In this document: in pieces, positions 12,501 to 20,391 of the stretch
Numbering within the stretch: position 1 is the first letter of the stretch
How the letters are laid out: the number at the start of each line of letters is the position of its first letter
Origin: Monoraphidium neglectum
Taxonomy: Eukaryota > Chlorophyta > Chlorophyceae > Sphaeropleales > Selenastraceae
DNA: 26,127 nt
Assembly (NCBI RefSeq): GCF_000611645.1
Contig: NW_014013268.1
Location: 1 to 26,127, forward strand
Direction: 5' to 3'
Notes under the pieces: generated by a model
Database searches by the model: none
What the model was told of the DNA's origin: nothing
Seen by the model: the letters and a program-made list of their open reading frames with translations, nothing else
Made by a program: the position numbers and the translations under genes

Positions 12501-13369
12501 TCGCACGCCTGGGCCGTGCAGCAGTCCTGCAAGTACAGCACACCAGGCATATTTGGATTGATTCAGGTGTTCAAGGGAATCCGCAACCAGAATCGGTGAG
12601 GTGTCCCATTTAAAAAAATATCACACTCATGCATGCCTTCCCCGTGTGCATCCCCCTGTCAACCCACCAAGTGCCGCCTGACGGTCATGTAACCACCAGA
12701 GAGCAGCTGCAGCAGCTCTGGAAGCCTCAAGGGGTTGCGCATCAGGCGACGGTGCCACCACCGCCGGCTGCAAGCATCCTGCGTATGGGGTTGACCGTCT
12801 TCTGGGTTCAAAGGGCATCCTTGACAGCTGCATGCTCCACGCCATGAGCAGCACGTGGTCCGTGACCCCAATTATCTCCTACCCGGAACCCAAGAGGCGC
12901 GGCGCACAAGAGCATAATTGCTGTGAGCAATATGCAGCCGTCATGGCCCTTTTCATTTCCCCACAAAACTTGCACACGCGACCACTTTGTTCAACGCACA
13001 CCTGCATCAGGCCCAGCAGGGCTCCAACCTCTTCTGGGCAAACCACATCTTCAGGGGCAGCCCTGATCGCCGCCAGCACCACCCGCACACGCGGTGGCAG
13101 CCATGAGGGCCAGCCCTCGCAGCCAACGTCAAGATCGGCGACTGGTGCGCCGCCCTGCGTATCGCTGCTCGCCCACAGCAGCTGGGACGGGACAGCGGCT
13201 CGCGCGTCACTGTCTGTCGGCGCAGGTCCGGCGCCGCTGCCTTGCTGCTGGCCGCCAGCGTCCCCATCGCGCAGCAGCAACCGCATGAATGCACCACGGC
13301 ATGTCTCGTTGCAGCAGCTGTCACCATCGTCGTCACTGCTGTCGCTGCTGCTGTCCTTTGCGTCGCTGC

Positions 13370-13409
<40 letters not shown>

Positions 13410-13891
13410 GCCGCCGCCGCCACCACAGCTGTTGCCTCCGCCGTCCCGGCTGTTTCGCATCGTGCCGCGCGGCCGCTCGCCTTGCTTAGACCGAGCGAGC
13501 CAGGCCACGAGTAGCATGTGCCCACTGTCCACAGTATGCATCAGCACCAGGGGCCGCGACATGCGCAGGCTTGCCCCATGCGTCCCAGGCATTCCGCGCT
13601 CGGCGTCGCCCGGCTGCTGCTCCATGACATGCGGTGGCAGGCTGGCCAGGCACGCCACTAGCCGCGCACGTGACGCGCATGCGGCGATTGCGGCATGCTG
13701 CTGCACGCTCCCATGTATCATGCGTAAAGCATTGGCCACAGAGCCCACTGCGCCCGCAGGCAAATGCAGCAGACCGAGGTCGCACAGCAGATCGGCGACT
13801 CGGCTTGCGCATTGTACTGCATCTGTCTGCGCCAGGCTCTGGTCGGCCCCTGCATGGCGGCGGGCGTCCCGTTGCGGCTCTGCTTCCTCTT
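2300..13891 (-). CDS. Giant multi-exon helical protein, family not recognised (5' end unresolved)
   Basis: Coding blocks by frame, G/C-ending codons and matching splice phases: 13891-13002, 12878-12668, 12495-11992, 11776-11220, 11025-10710, 10538-10127, 9833-9695, 9474-9189, 9019-8473, 8150-7853, 7658-7347, 7189-6943, 6787-6266, 6070-5818, 5544-5270, 4927-4793, 4628-4525, 4233-4107, 3985-3590, 3363-3274, 3008-2300; about 2,400 residues. Starts of the first, third, fourth and 6070 blocks are least sure (phases of the third and fourth do not join cleanly). Mostly Leu/Ala-rich amphipathic helices, like a HEAT/ARM or TPR solenoid. Special segments: Gly6-Ser12 with acidic SSSDSSDDDGD (about 13.3-13.4 kb); a charged helix then poly-Gln (8.7-8.9 kb); PAAKRQR, resembling a Myc-type nuclear signal (6.95 kb); a Lys/Arg-rich basic tract and Trp-rich tail ending EWPWYPPEMEQLG (2.3-2.6 kb). 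The basic tails suggest a nuclear protein, an inference. The last exon changes frame at a G6 run (2588-2593). Could be two genes, but I see no internal stop or poly(A) signal between blocks. Confidence 0.65.
2588..2593 (-). other. Apparent +1 frameshift at a G6 homopolymer in the last exon of the giant gene
   Basis: Upstream of this run the frame reads LWFDVARDDLWERQQLVV and on to SSIWQPPAPQ with G/C-ending codons. Downstream the coding-like frame is the next one (KSTKRKSKRRQPATKRRK to KWEWRYVPRHLLWRV). In the old frame the downstream codons end in A far more often. Dropping one base from the run joins the two frames. Homopolymer sequencing error is the simplest reading; a real frameshift or a cryptic intron is possible. 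Confidence 0.6.
3114..3143. repeat. (GT)n microsatellite in the last intron of the giant gene
   Basis: About ten uninterrupted GT units (3114-3134), then an imperfect tail. It lies between the exons ending at 3274 and starting at 3008, and reads (CA)n on the transcribed sense strand. Confidence 0.95.
8684..8815 (-). repeat. CAG-type trinucleotide repeats encoding poly-Gln
   Basis: Interrupted CTG/CGG repeats on the plus strand read as CAG/CAA-rich codons on the coding strand. They give several short Gln runs split by Pro, His and Ser, just after the charged helix KREARRLQRQQ in the exon 9019-8473. The frame stays open throughout, so this is coding repeat, not intron. Confidence 0.85.
9481..9541. 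repeat. (TG)n microsatellite abutting a splice acceptor
   Basis: Pure TG from 9488 to 9524 with an imperfect TG/TTTG tail to 9541. On the sense strand this is (CA)n running directly into ACACAG, the predicted acceptor of the exon starting at 9474. That acceptor is the one whose phase joins the preceding exon (ends 9695) and gives the continuous reading HKTRRSFKTSQYMRAA. Confidence 0.93.
13371..13410 (-). repeat. AGC trinucleotide run encoding poly-Ser
   Basis: About twelve CTG units on the plus strand read AGC (Ser) in the frame of the giant gene, preceded by a GGC/GGT run giving Gly6. It is followed by an acidic Ser/Asp stretch. The flanking frame is open and coding-like, so this is a coding repeat. 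Confidence 0.85.
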
Positions 13892-14159
13892 CTGCCTTTC
13901 ATTTCATCAGGCTGGCTCAGCTCTATCGGCTTCACATCACGAGTGTACCCACCACGCCCGCCATCATGTCGGTGATCAGGGAACTGTCGTTGCGATGCAA
14001 GCAATGCTTATTTCGGTGTGTAAGACAATTGAAAGTGACAGCCCTCGAATTGAAGCATGCCGCGGAGTGTTTTTTTTTTCGAACCCGCTGCGCAAGTCTC
14101 GTGCTGCCGGTGCTGTGCCTGCTGCTCAGCCCCCTGCCGCATGCACACAGGTGCGCGGT

Positions 14160-14258
14160 GTTCAGATACGTGCTGCGACCGTGGCACATGCTGGTTGCAG
14201 TCCATTTGCATATGTATGAGGGCTTGCTATTTGACTCAAACTCTTCAATCAGGACGTA
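14160..14258 (-). other. Candidate 5' exon of the giant gene
   Basis: After a strong acceptor (CTCACCTGCAG) the minus strand reads YVLIEEFESNSKPSYICK and stays open for over 30 codons. This looks more protein-like than its surroundings. I cannot join it to the first firm exon (starts about 13891) by phase, nor find a sure start Met; in-frame Met codons exist upstream at about 14.5 kb. It could also be chance. Confidence 0.3.
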
Positions 14259-14410
14259 CTGCAGGTGAGCGGCAGGCTCACTGTCTGCTGCAGCCCGGGG
14301 AAAATGGATGTGTCAGCAGCAGGTCCAGGCCATGTACAGCCATCACCAGCTCATATAATAATGTGAAAAGCCCAGGGAATTTGCAAGTTGCAATGACTGA
14401 TGCGCGTTCG

Positions 14411-14415
14411 TTACA
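14411..14415 (-). terminator. Candidate polyadenylation signal (TGTAA) of FPGS
   Basis: TTACA on the plus strand, that is TGTAA on the minus strand, about 380 nt after the FPGS stop codon. If used, FPGS transcription ends only 100-250 bp before the 5' region of the next gene on the same strand. That leaves little room for a separate promoter. Confidence 0.45.
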
Positions 14416-14792
14416 AGATGCTGCCAATTGGCAGCTGTATGGTGATTTGATGGCGTTGTGAGTGAATGATGAAAAAGAAGTGTGTGTTGCAAGTACCATA
14501 TTCAATGTTTGCATGGTGAGCCGGCCGGGTGCCACACATGCGGGGTAATGGGCAATCCGCTACAACTACGCTAGTGCAAGCGAGGACTATCATGCACGCG
14601 CCCCGCTCAAGAGACCCAGGGTCAGGCGCGACCGGCAGCACCACACACTGCTGAGTCAGCGAACTCGGCCTCCAGCATGAGTGGCCGAGGCCTGTTTGTG
14701 CATGGCTGCATGGCTTTACCTCCTCACTGCTGGCCCTCTCTGCAGCCTGGTGCACTACGCACTACCCCCTCCCCCCTCAAGCAGCGGCCGCA

Positions 14793-17700
14793 TCACTTGG
14801 GTGCGCGCCCCAGCGCCCGCAGCGTGTCCCCCACCAGGTACAGCGACCCCGTCACCAGCACACGCAGCCGCAGCCCGGGCGTCGACCGGACCGCCGCGCG
14901 CAGCGTGGCCAGGGCGCCGCTGACGGAGGGCGCGACGGCGCCGCGCGCGGCATCCTGCGGGCCGTTCCGGCCTTGAGCGTGGGGTTGGGGGGCGGGGGGA
15001 GGGGGGGTGGTTCTCGCTGAGCTGCAAGTTCTCCGAGACATGTCAGGCACAGGATCCAGACTGGCCGCAGCACCAGGTTAGTGGTTTGTGTGTGCGACAT
15101 GTGATCCAGCACGCGCTTGGTACACAACGTAGGGGCCGCAGAGCTGCCTACCTGGCAAGGATGACAGCGCCAGCCGCACCGCCGCCGCCCCCGCTGCCGC
15201 CCCCGCTGCACCTGCCCCCGTCGCGCGAGCCGCCGCCTGCTGAGGCAGGCTGCGCTCCCACACGTCGCGCAGCGCCGCCTGCCACGACACGTCCGCGATG
15301 ATCTCCTGCACCTTGGGGGCGCTCTTGGCGCTGGCCAGGAACGCGTACTGGCTGTCTGGCGGCACAAACAGGGCGGCGTCGAATTCGACGCCGCGGCGCG
15401 CCAGGGAGCCGTGCAGCGCGGGCAGCAGGGCGGCCGGGTCTCGTTCCTTCATGCAGTTGAACATCAGGACGGACTGGGGCAGGGGCCCCTGCTTGTGCTG
15501 CTGCCCGCCGCTGCCACCACTGCTGCCGCCGCTGCCGCTGCTGCTGACGGTGGCGCCTGCTGATGCATGTTGCTGCTGGCTGCCGCCGTCGGGGCCCGAC
15601 GCGTCTGCGAACCACTCTGCGCAGGCCGCCATGCTCTCTGGCGTGTGCGCGCCGTCCAGATAGAAGGTGAGGCGGCTGCCGCCCCCCTGCTCAGCAAACT
15701 CTTCGTCCTCCACTACCTGGGGGGGTCGCAGCCCGAACATGCACAGGGGTGGCGACGGGAAGATAGGCTATGTGGGTTCGCAAGTGCAGCGTTGAGGGGG
15801 GTCGGCGCCCGACAAAGACATTTGACATAGCATGCCTTGGTAGGCATCGTCGCCCCAGGCCGGCTGCCACCACTCGCCACAGGCTCCCATCCCGCGCCCG
15901 CACCCGCCTGCCCGCGTTCACCCCGCGCCCCACCTGGCTGCGCCCCGGCCAAGCCGCAGCCTCCAGGCCGGCCCTGTACTCTGCAGGCAGCACCCCCCGC
16001 GCCACCATGGCCGCGCGCCCCTCGGCCCGCTCCCCGCCCCGCGCGGCCTCCCACGCGGCCGCGAGCTGCACCGCCAGCGACGCATTGACCAGCTGGTGGG
16101 CCCCTGACAGCTGCAGCCGCAGGCCGTCCCCCCGTGCTGAAGGGGGCGCCCCGTCCAGTGTGTAGGCTGAGAGGGGCGGTGGCACAGAGATGGTCGTGCC
16201 GGCTTGCTCCGCGCACTCCTGCGAGGTTGAGGGTAGGTGCCCGCTGTAAGCCTCCGGCAGTCAGCCTGTAACCAGCGAGTGCTGAGGCGTGTATGTGGAT
16301 CTGACGCACATCGTCCTTTCCTGCCGCCCAGCAATTAATAAATCGCCTACTGCCCCACCACACCCTTGAGCCGACGTCAGCATTTGTGCCTGCTTCTTAT
16401 GTGGTTGTCGAGTTCGTATGTCGTCTGGCACACCCAACCAAGCACAACACCACCAACACAAGGGCGCAGGGCCGCCCACCCGCAGCGCCTCCATCGCGTC
16501 GTCCGGCTGCGCCACGCTCCAGGCCGGGCTGCCCCTCTTGAGGATGCCGCCCTTCTCGCGCGCAATCTTGGGCAGGGTGTCACCCAGCAGCTCCATGTGG
16601 TCGAAACCCAGTGATGTCACACCGCACACCGCGGGGTGGGGGATGACTGCGAACCAGTTTATGGACAGATATTATATCACATGAGACACAGACCGTAAAG
16701 GCCCAGGCGAGCGCCGCTGCCTCACAGCTTTGTGCACAAGGGCACTGGAACCGGCGCGAGAGGTACAAGTGACCAGGTGGGCCGTCAAGGAAAGGTTGCC
16801 GGCCTGCCGGCATGTCACAGTGACGCGCCTCCAGAGCCCATTCCCCCCACTTGCGGAAGCCTGGCCGTGCTCGCGGCTGCGCACCGTTTGTTGCGTCCAG
16901 GCGGCCTCCGATGCCGACCTCCAGCACCACCACATCCAGATCCTGGGACAGGAATATGCTGAGGCCTTTGATTGCAGCGTAGTGAGGGCCACGCGTTGGC
17001 TTAAAATAGGGGGGAGTGTGAGTGGGTCAAGGGAAAGGCGTGTGGGGTGGCACCGTGCTGATGCATCAAGACGGGATGGGGGCCCCGAGACGAGTGGCGA
17101 GCAGCACCTGAACAGCCGTGAATCCTAGTCCTGATCCCGCACCTGAACAGCCGTGAACCCCTCTGCTACATCCTTCCATCCGTGCAGCACAATAACCCCA
17201 TCCGCCAGCACCGCTTGCTCTTGACACCCCTGCCGCCACCTGGCCCATCAACCCCCACTCACCCAGCAGCGTGATGAACCGGAAATAGCCCGGCATGCCG
17301 ACCTCGGCCGTCGCGGCCGCGCTCAGGGCGTCGTGGCACCGCCAAAAGTGTTCCTCGAACAGGCCGCGGCTCACCATCTGCCTGTGGGCCAGATGTTGCG
17401 CGGCGTCACAATCAAGCCTGCCAACTCCAAAGCTCACTGCACAGCCGGCTGTGGCCACATTCCGGCGCATCGCTGCTCTGGCACGGCTGCCTGGTGGCCT
17501 GCACCAGTGCAGGGCGAAGGCCACCGCCCCCGCTCACCCGTTGATGCGCACACGCTCCCGCACGTCGCACAGGTGGGGGCTGGTGAAGAGGCCGGTGCGG
17601 TAGCCGGACGCCCGCAGCACGCTCTCCACCATGGCGCAGGTGGACCCCTGGAGTGGTGTGGGCCCAGAAAGTCAGTGGCGGTGCGTGGAGGGGGTGAGCA

Positions 17701-18308
17701 ACTAGGGCCGGTGAGGAGCGGCGTCTCGGCCGTCGCGCACGCCTGCGAAATCATACAAAGCAGCAGTCTATAGCAGCAGTCTCCGGGACTCAGAGCTCCA
17801 ACGCCCATGTGATCGCAGCGGATCTGACCGCATTACTGCAGTCGCAATTGGCGCATGTAACCCACCTTGCCCTTGGTGCCGGCTACATGGATTACGCTGA
17901 GGCGTTTTACATCCTCCGCAATGCCCAGGCGCTGCGGCAAACAAGGTCAAAGCCATGCCAGAGGTTCAAGACACAGCAACGGGCTCGGCACCCATGGCGT
18001 GACTGGGCAGCAGCAGCATTGCAGGACAGCAGTCGCCGCCGTTGCGCCAACAGCGGTGTCGCAACGCAGATGGCGTTGAGCCATGCCTATGGCAGCACCT
18101 CCATGTATATAGGCATGTTCTCGAAAGCATCCCTCCATCCTTTGCCGTCTGCCCGCGTCTTGAAAGTAATGAGGTCGCTTAGCATCTCGAGCATGTCCTC
18201 GTATGTCCTCCGCGGTGTGCCGTGCGCATGCCTCTGAGGAGCTGCAGCCTGAACTGCCTGTAAGGCTCGTGTATGGGCTGCACCTCCCGTTCTGGCAAGG
18301 AGGCCCAT
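14793..18308 (-). CDS. FPGS: Folylpolyglutamate synthase (nine exons, complete)
   Basis: ATP-dependent ligase that adds glutamates to tetrahydrofolates, keeping them in the cell and raising their affinity for one-carbon enzymes. Exons: 18308-18099, 17931-17866, 17647-17538, 17382-17263, 16958-16885, 16646-16480, 16218-15934, 15716-15152, 14971-14793; all phases close, giving 591 residues, normal for plants. Family motifs in order: [14 protein letters not shown]-loop [11 protein letters not shown] (85-95), [94 protein letters not shown] and the C-terminal [17 protein letters not shown]. About 34 residues before the domain are Ala/Arg-rich without acidic residues, fitting an organelle (probably mitochondrial) presequence, an inference. 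Gly/Ser/Gln- and Ala-rich insertions in the C-terminal half are unusual. I chose the Met at 18308; a GTG three codons upstream is not needed. Confidence 0.96.
17104..17157. repeat. 19-bp direct repeat in FPGS intron 4
   Basis: The 19-mer GCACCTGAACAGCCGTGAA occurs at 17104-17122 and again, identical, at 17139-17157, an offset of 35 bp. It lies in the intron between the exons 17382-17263 and 16958-16885. Two copies only; probably a local tandem duplication with a diverged spacer. Confidence 0.9.
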
Positions 18309-18386
18309 TGCGATCACCCACGAGGCCCTGCGCTGCTGTGCGTTGACGCTGCCTGACCCTCTCTGGTAGGTTCGTCAGTGACGGCC

Positions 18387-18395
18387 TAATATATA
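18387..18395 (-). promoter_or_regulatory. Candidate TATA box of FPGS
   Basis: The minus strand reads CTATATATTAGG here, 79-87 bp upstream of the FPGS start codon, in otherwise GC-rich DNA. Position and orientation fit a core promoter with a 5' UTR of about 50 nt. Confidence 0.5.
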
Positions 18396-19152
18396 GATCG
18401 GCGGGTGAATGAGGCGAGGCAAGGTGTGTTGACAATCACTTTGATGGAGCCGCTTGTCCTCCCGGTGCCGCCGCAAGTCAACTCGCATTGTACAGCTTGA
18501 TGCCCAAGGCTGTGTACGTTAATGAAATTGATCTGCAGCTGCCGGTATAGTTGTTACCATACCGGCTAGAGAGCAGCAAATGCGGCTGGGCAACACCTGG
18601 GTATGGTGTGAGCTGTTGTGAGCACCCCCGCTGCCAGCTTGGACCTACCACAGTGGCATGTTGCAATCAGCGTCGATTGCAGTGAGTGCCCCCATTGTAT
18701 CGTGTTTTGGACCCTGACTGGCTTGGCTTGAATCCCTTGCTACCTGATTCTTCCCATAGACGACCCCTCTCATGCTGTTGCCCCAGCTGTTTTGTCGCCA
18801 CGTGCACCGCGCAGGCATACCCGCACACAAGCACCAAAGCACCATGATGACGATCTCGTTACATTCTTGGACCCTGCACAAAACCCGTCATTTGCCTATG
18901 CACACAGGCTTGCTGGTGCGGTGTGAAGCGTGTGACGCAACGGCAACGGCCAGAGGCTTCCTGAGCAATCGGGGTAAAGCTGTGCTGATGCCAGCTCAGC
19001 TTCCCGCTCCCCGGGAATGCTCCGCCATGGGTACTTGTGCACATGCCCTGCTCGCCCACAGAACAGCGCAGTGGCTTTTGCGGCAGCATTGCAAAGAGGG
19101 CACCCCTGCAGCGGCAACCGCGGTACGCATGTCAGCGAGCCGCACGACACAG

Positions 19153-19199
19153 ATTGTCATTTCTCCCCAAGTCGCCGCAAGAATATTGTCATTTCTCCC
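19153..19199. repeat. 15-bp direct repeat
   Basis: ATTGTCATTTCTCCC at 19153-19167 and again, identical, at 19185-19199, an offset of 32 bp. Both sit in the noncoding stretch downstream of RSH. Only two copies are visible. Confidence 0.88.
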
Positions 19200-20391
19200 A
19201 AAAGCGTCTTCACAAGCAGCCAGGCACGGCATTGTTCTGGTGTTGGGATGCATCACGTACGGCGGCGAGGTGCGCCATGCGGCAAATGATCGAGGCCTCT
19301 GGGGCGTGCCTCGCGCAGGCGGCGCGGGGCGACACACAAGTACAGTCGCTGAGGTCGGGAGTGGGGTAGTCAGGAAGAGAGAAATGTGTTGTACACGGCA
19401 ACGTCGCCGCATTCCTACCGTGCTGAGACTACAACCATCGCACAGGACGCGCAAACAGCATACAGGTAGCAACCGAACGGTCAAGGCGAACAGGAACCAA
19501 CCGGGTCCATCAGGCGCGCACCAAGGGAAGGATGCGCGCGCGCCCAGAGGGGCCGCGGGCATTGCTACGGCCCAAAGATTAAGACCGTACATGCTTGTTG
19601 ACAGCGGGCGGGCGCCAGCGGCCAAGGCACGCATCGGCCCGTCCGTCTCATGTGGTCCCGCGAAGGAGGTGGCATAGGGTACACGCGCGTATGCGCCACC
19701 GTGCCAGTGGCGGCCGCAAGCGCGAGGTCGAGATACTAATACACAAACCGAGCGGAGCCGGCAACTGCGGTAGCGCGGCCTGGGGGAAGAGCAGGGTAAG
19801 CCCCGCTAGCCATAACAGCTGGGCCAAAGCGCCCTCTGCCAAGCGGACGCCCCCGCAAACCCCCTCCCGCCAACCCTCCCTGCCCTCCCTGCCTCAAACC
19901 GTCACCAACGAGCTCAAACAAAGAGGGCAGTCTCAAGCCCTGGGCAGTTGCGACGCCGCACAGTGTCGCTTGTCGTGATGAGCGCGCCTCTTGCCGCTGC
20001 ATTGCGCCTTTCAAATTGGGCCAGCAGCAGCGGGGCAGCGCGAGCGAGGGCCGGCCTCTTCCAACCATGAAAGGGCCAGACATGTCGAGTGCGTCGCCTG
20101 GATTCGCCCACCGCAGGTACAAACAGACTGTGGGAGCAAACAAAGGCGGCTGTTGTGCGACAAAGGGTCAGAGAGATGACACTCTTGTCTGAGGGGAGGG
20201 CAAGGGGCGCCTGCCGCGTTTCGCAGCAGCGGCGCCCCTCCCCGCAGGCCGCCTCTCCCCTGCTGCCGACCACCAGTGATGTGGCGCGCTGGCGCCTGAG
20301 CGCTCGCTGCCCTCATTTCTCACAGGCAAAGCAGACCAGCCACCACTGCCGCCGGCGCCCCTTCCGCGCCGTCGGGCCCGCGCCGGGGTCA

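Larger units (their letters stand above)
18309..20391. other. Intergenic/UTR region between FPGS start and RSH stop, no gene recognised
   Basis: The left end holds the FPGS promoter. The right end should hold the RSH 3' UTR; the only minus-strand TGTAA I find is at 18859-18863, about 1.5 kb after the RSH stop, so the UTR may be very long. The longest open frame (plus, 18772-19677, 301 codons) resembles no protein and has mixed codon endings, so I do not call it. Base composition is less GC-rich than in the exons. Confidence 0.55.

Noticed and set aside
12832..14268. 478-codon plus-strand open frame
   Set aside because: It lies antisense to the best coding exon of the giant gene. Its composition (Ser/Arg/Cys runs, CTG read as poly-Leu) is what a shadow of the poly-Ser exon gives, and no motif is seen.
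14278..14535. Minus-strand frame (with LFTLLYELVMAVHGLDLL) as a sure first exon of the giant gene
   Set aside because: It overlaps the FPGS poly(A) signal. It joins the next candidate exon only through an intron under 90 nt or a one-base change, so it is kept as a possibility, not called.
14677..14976. Plus-strand frame starting MSGRG, recalling histone H4
   Set aside because: The likeness stops after five residues; the rest is antisense to the last FPGS exon.
17104..17157. Direct repeats as a CRISPR-like array
   Set aside because: Only two copies, in a nuclear intron, without further units or cas genes.
18772..19677. 301-codon plus-strand open frame in the FPGS-RSH gap
   Set aside because: No recognisable motif, mixed codon endings unlike its neighbours, and located in the likely RSH 3' UTR.
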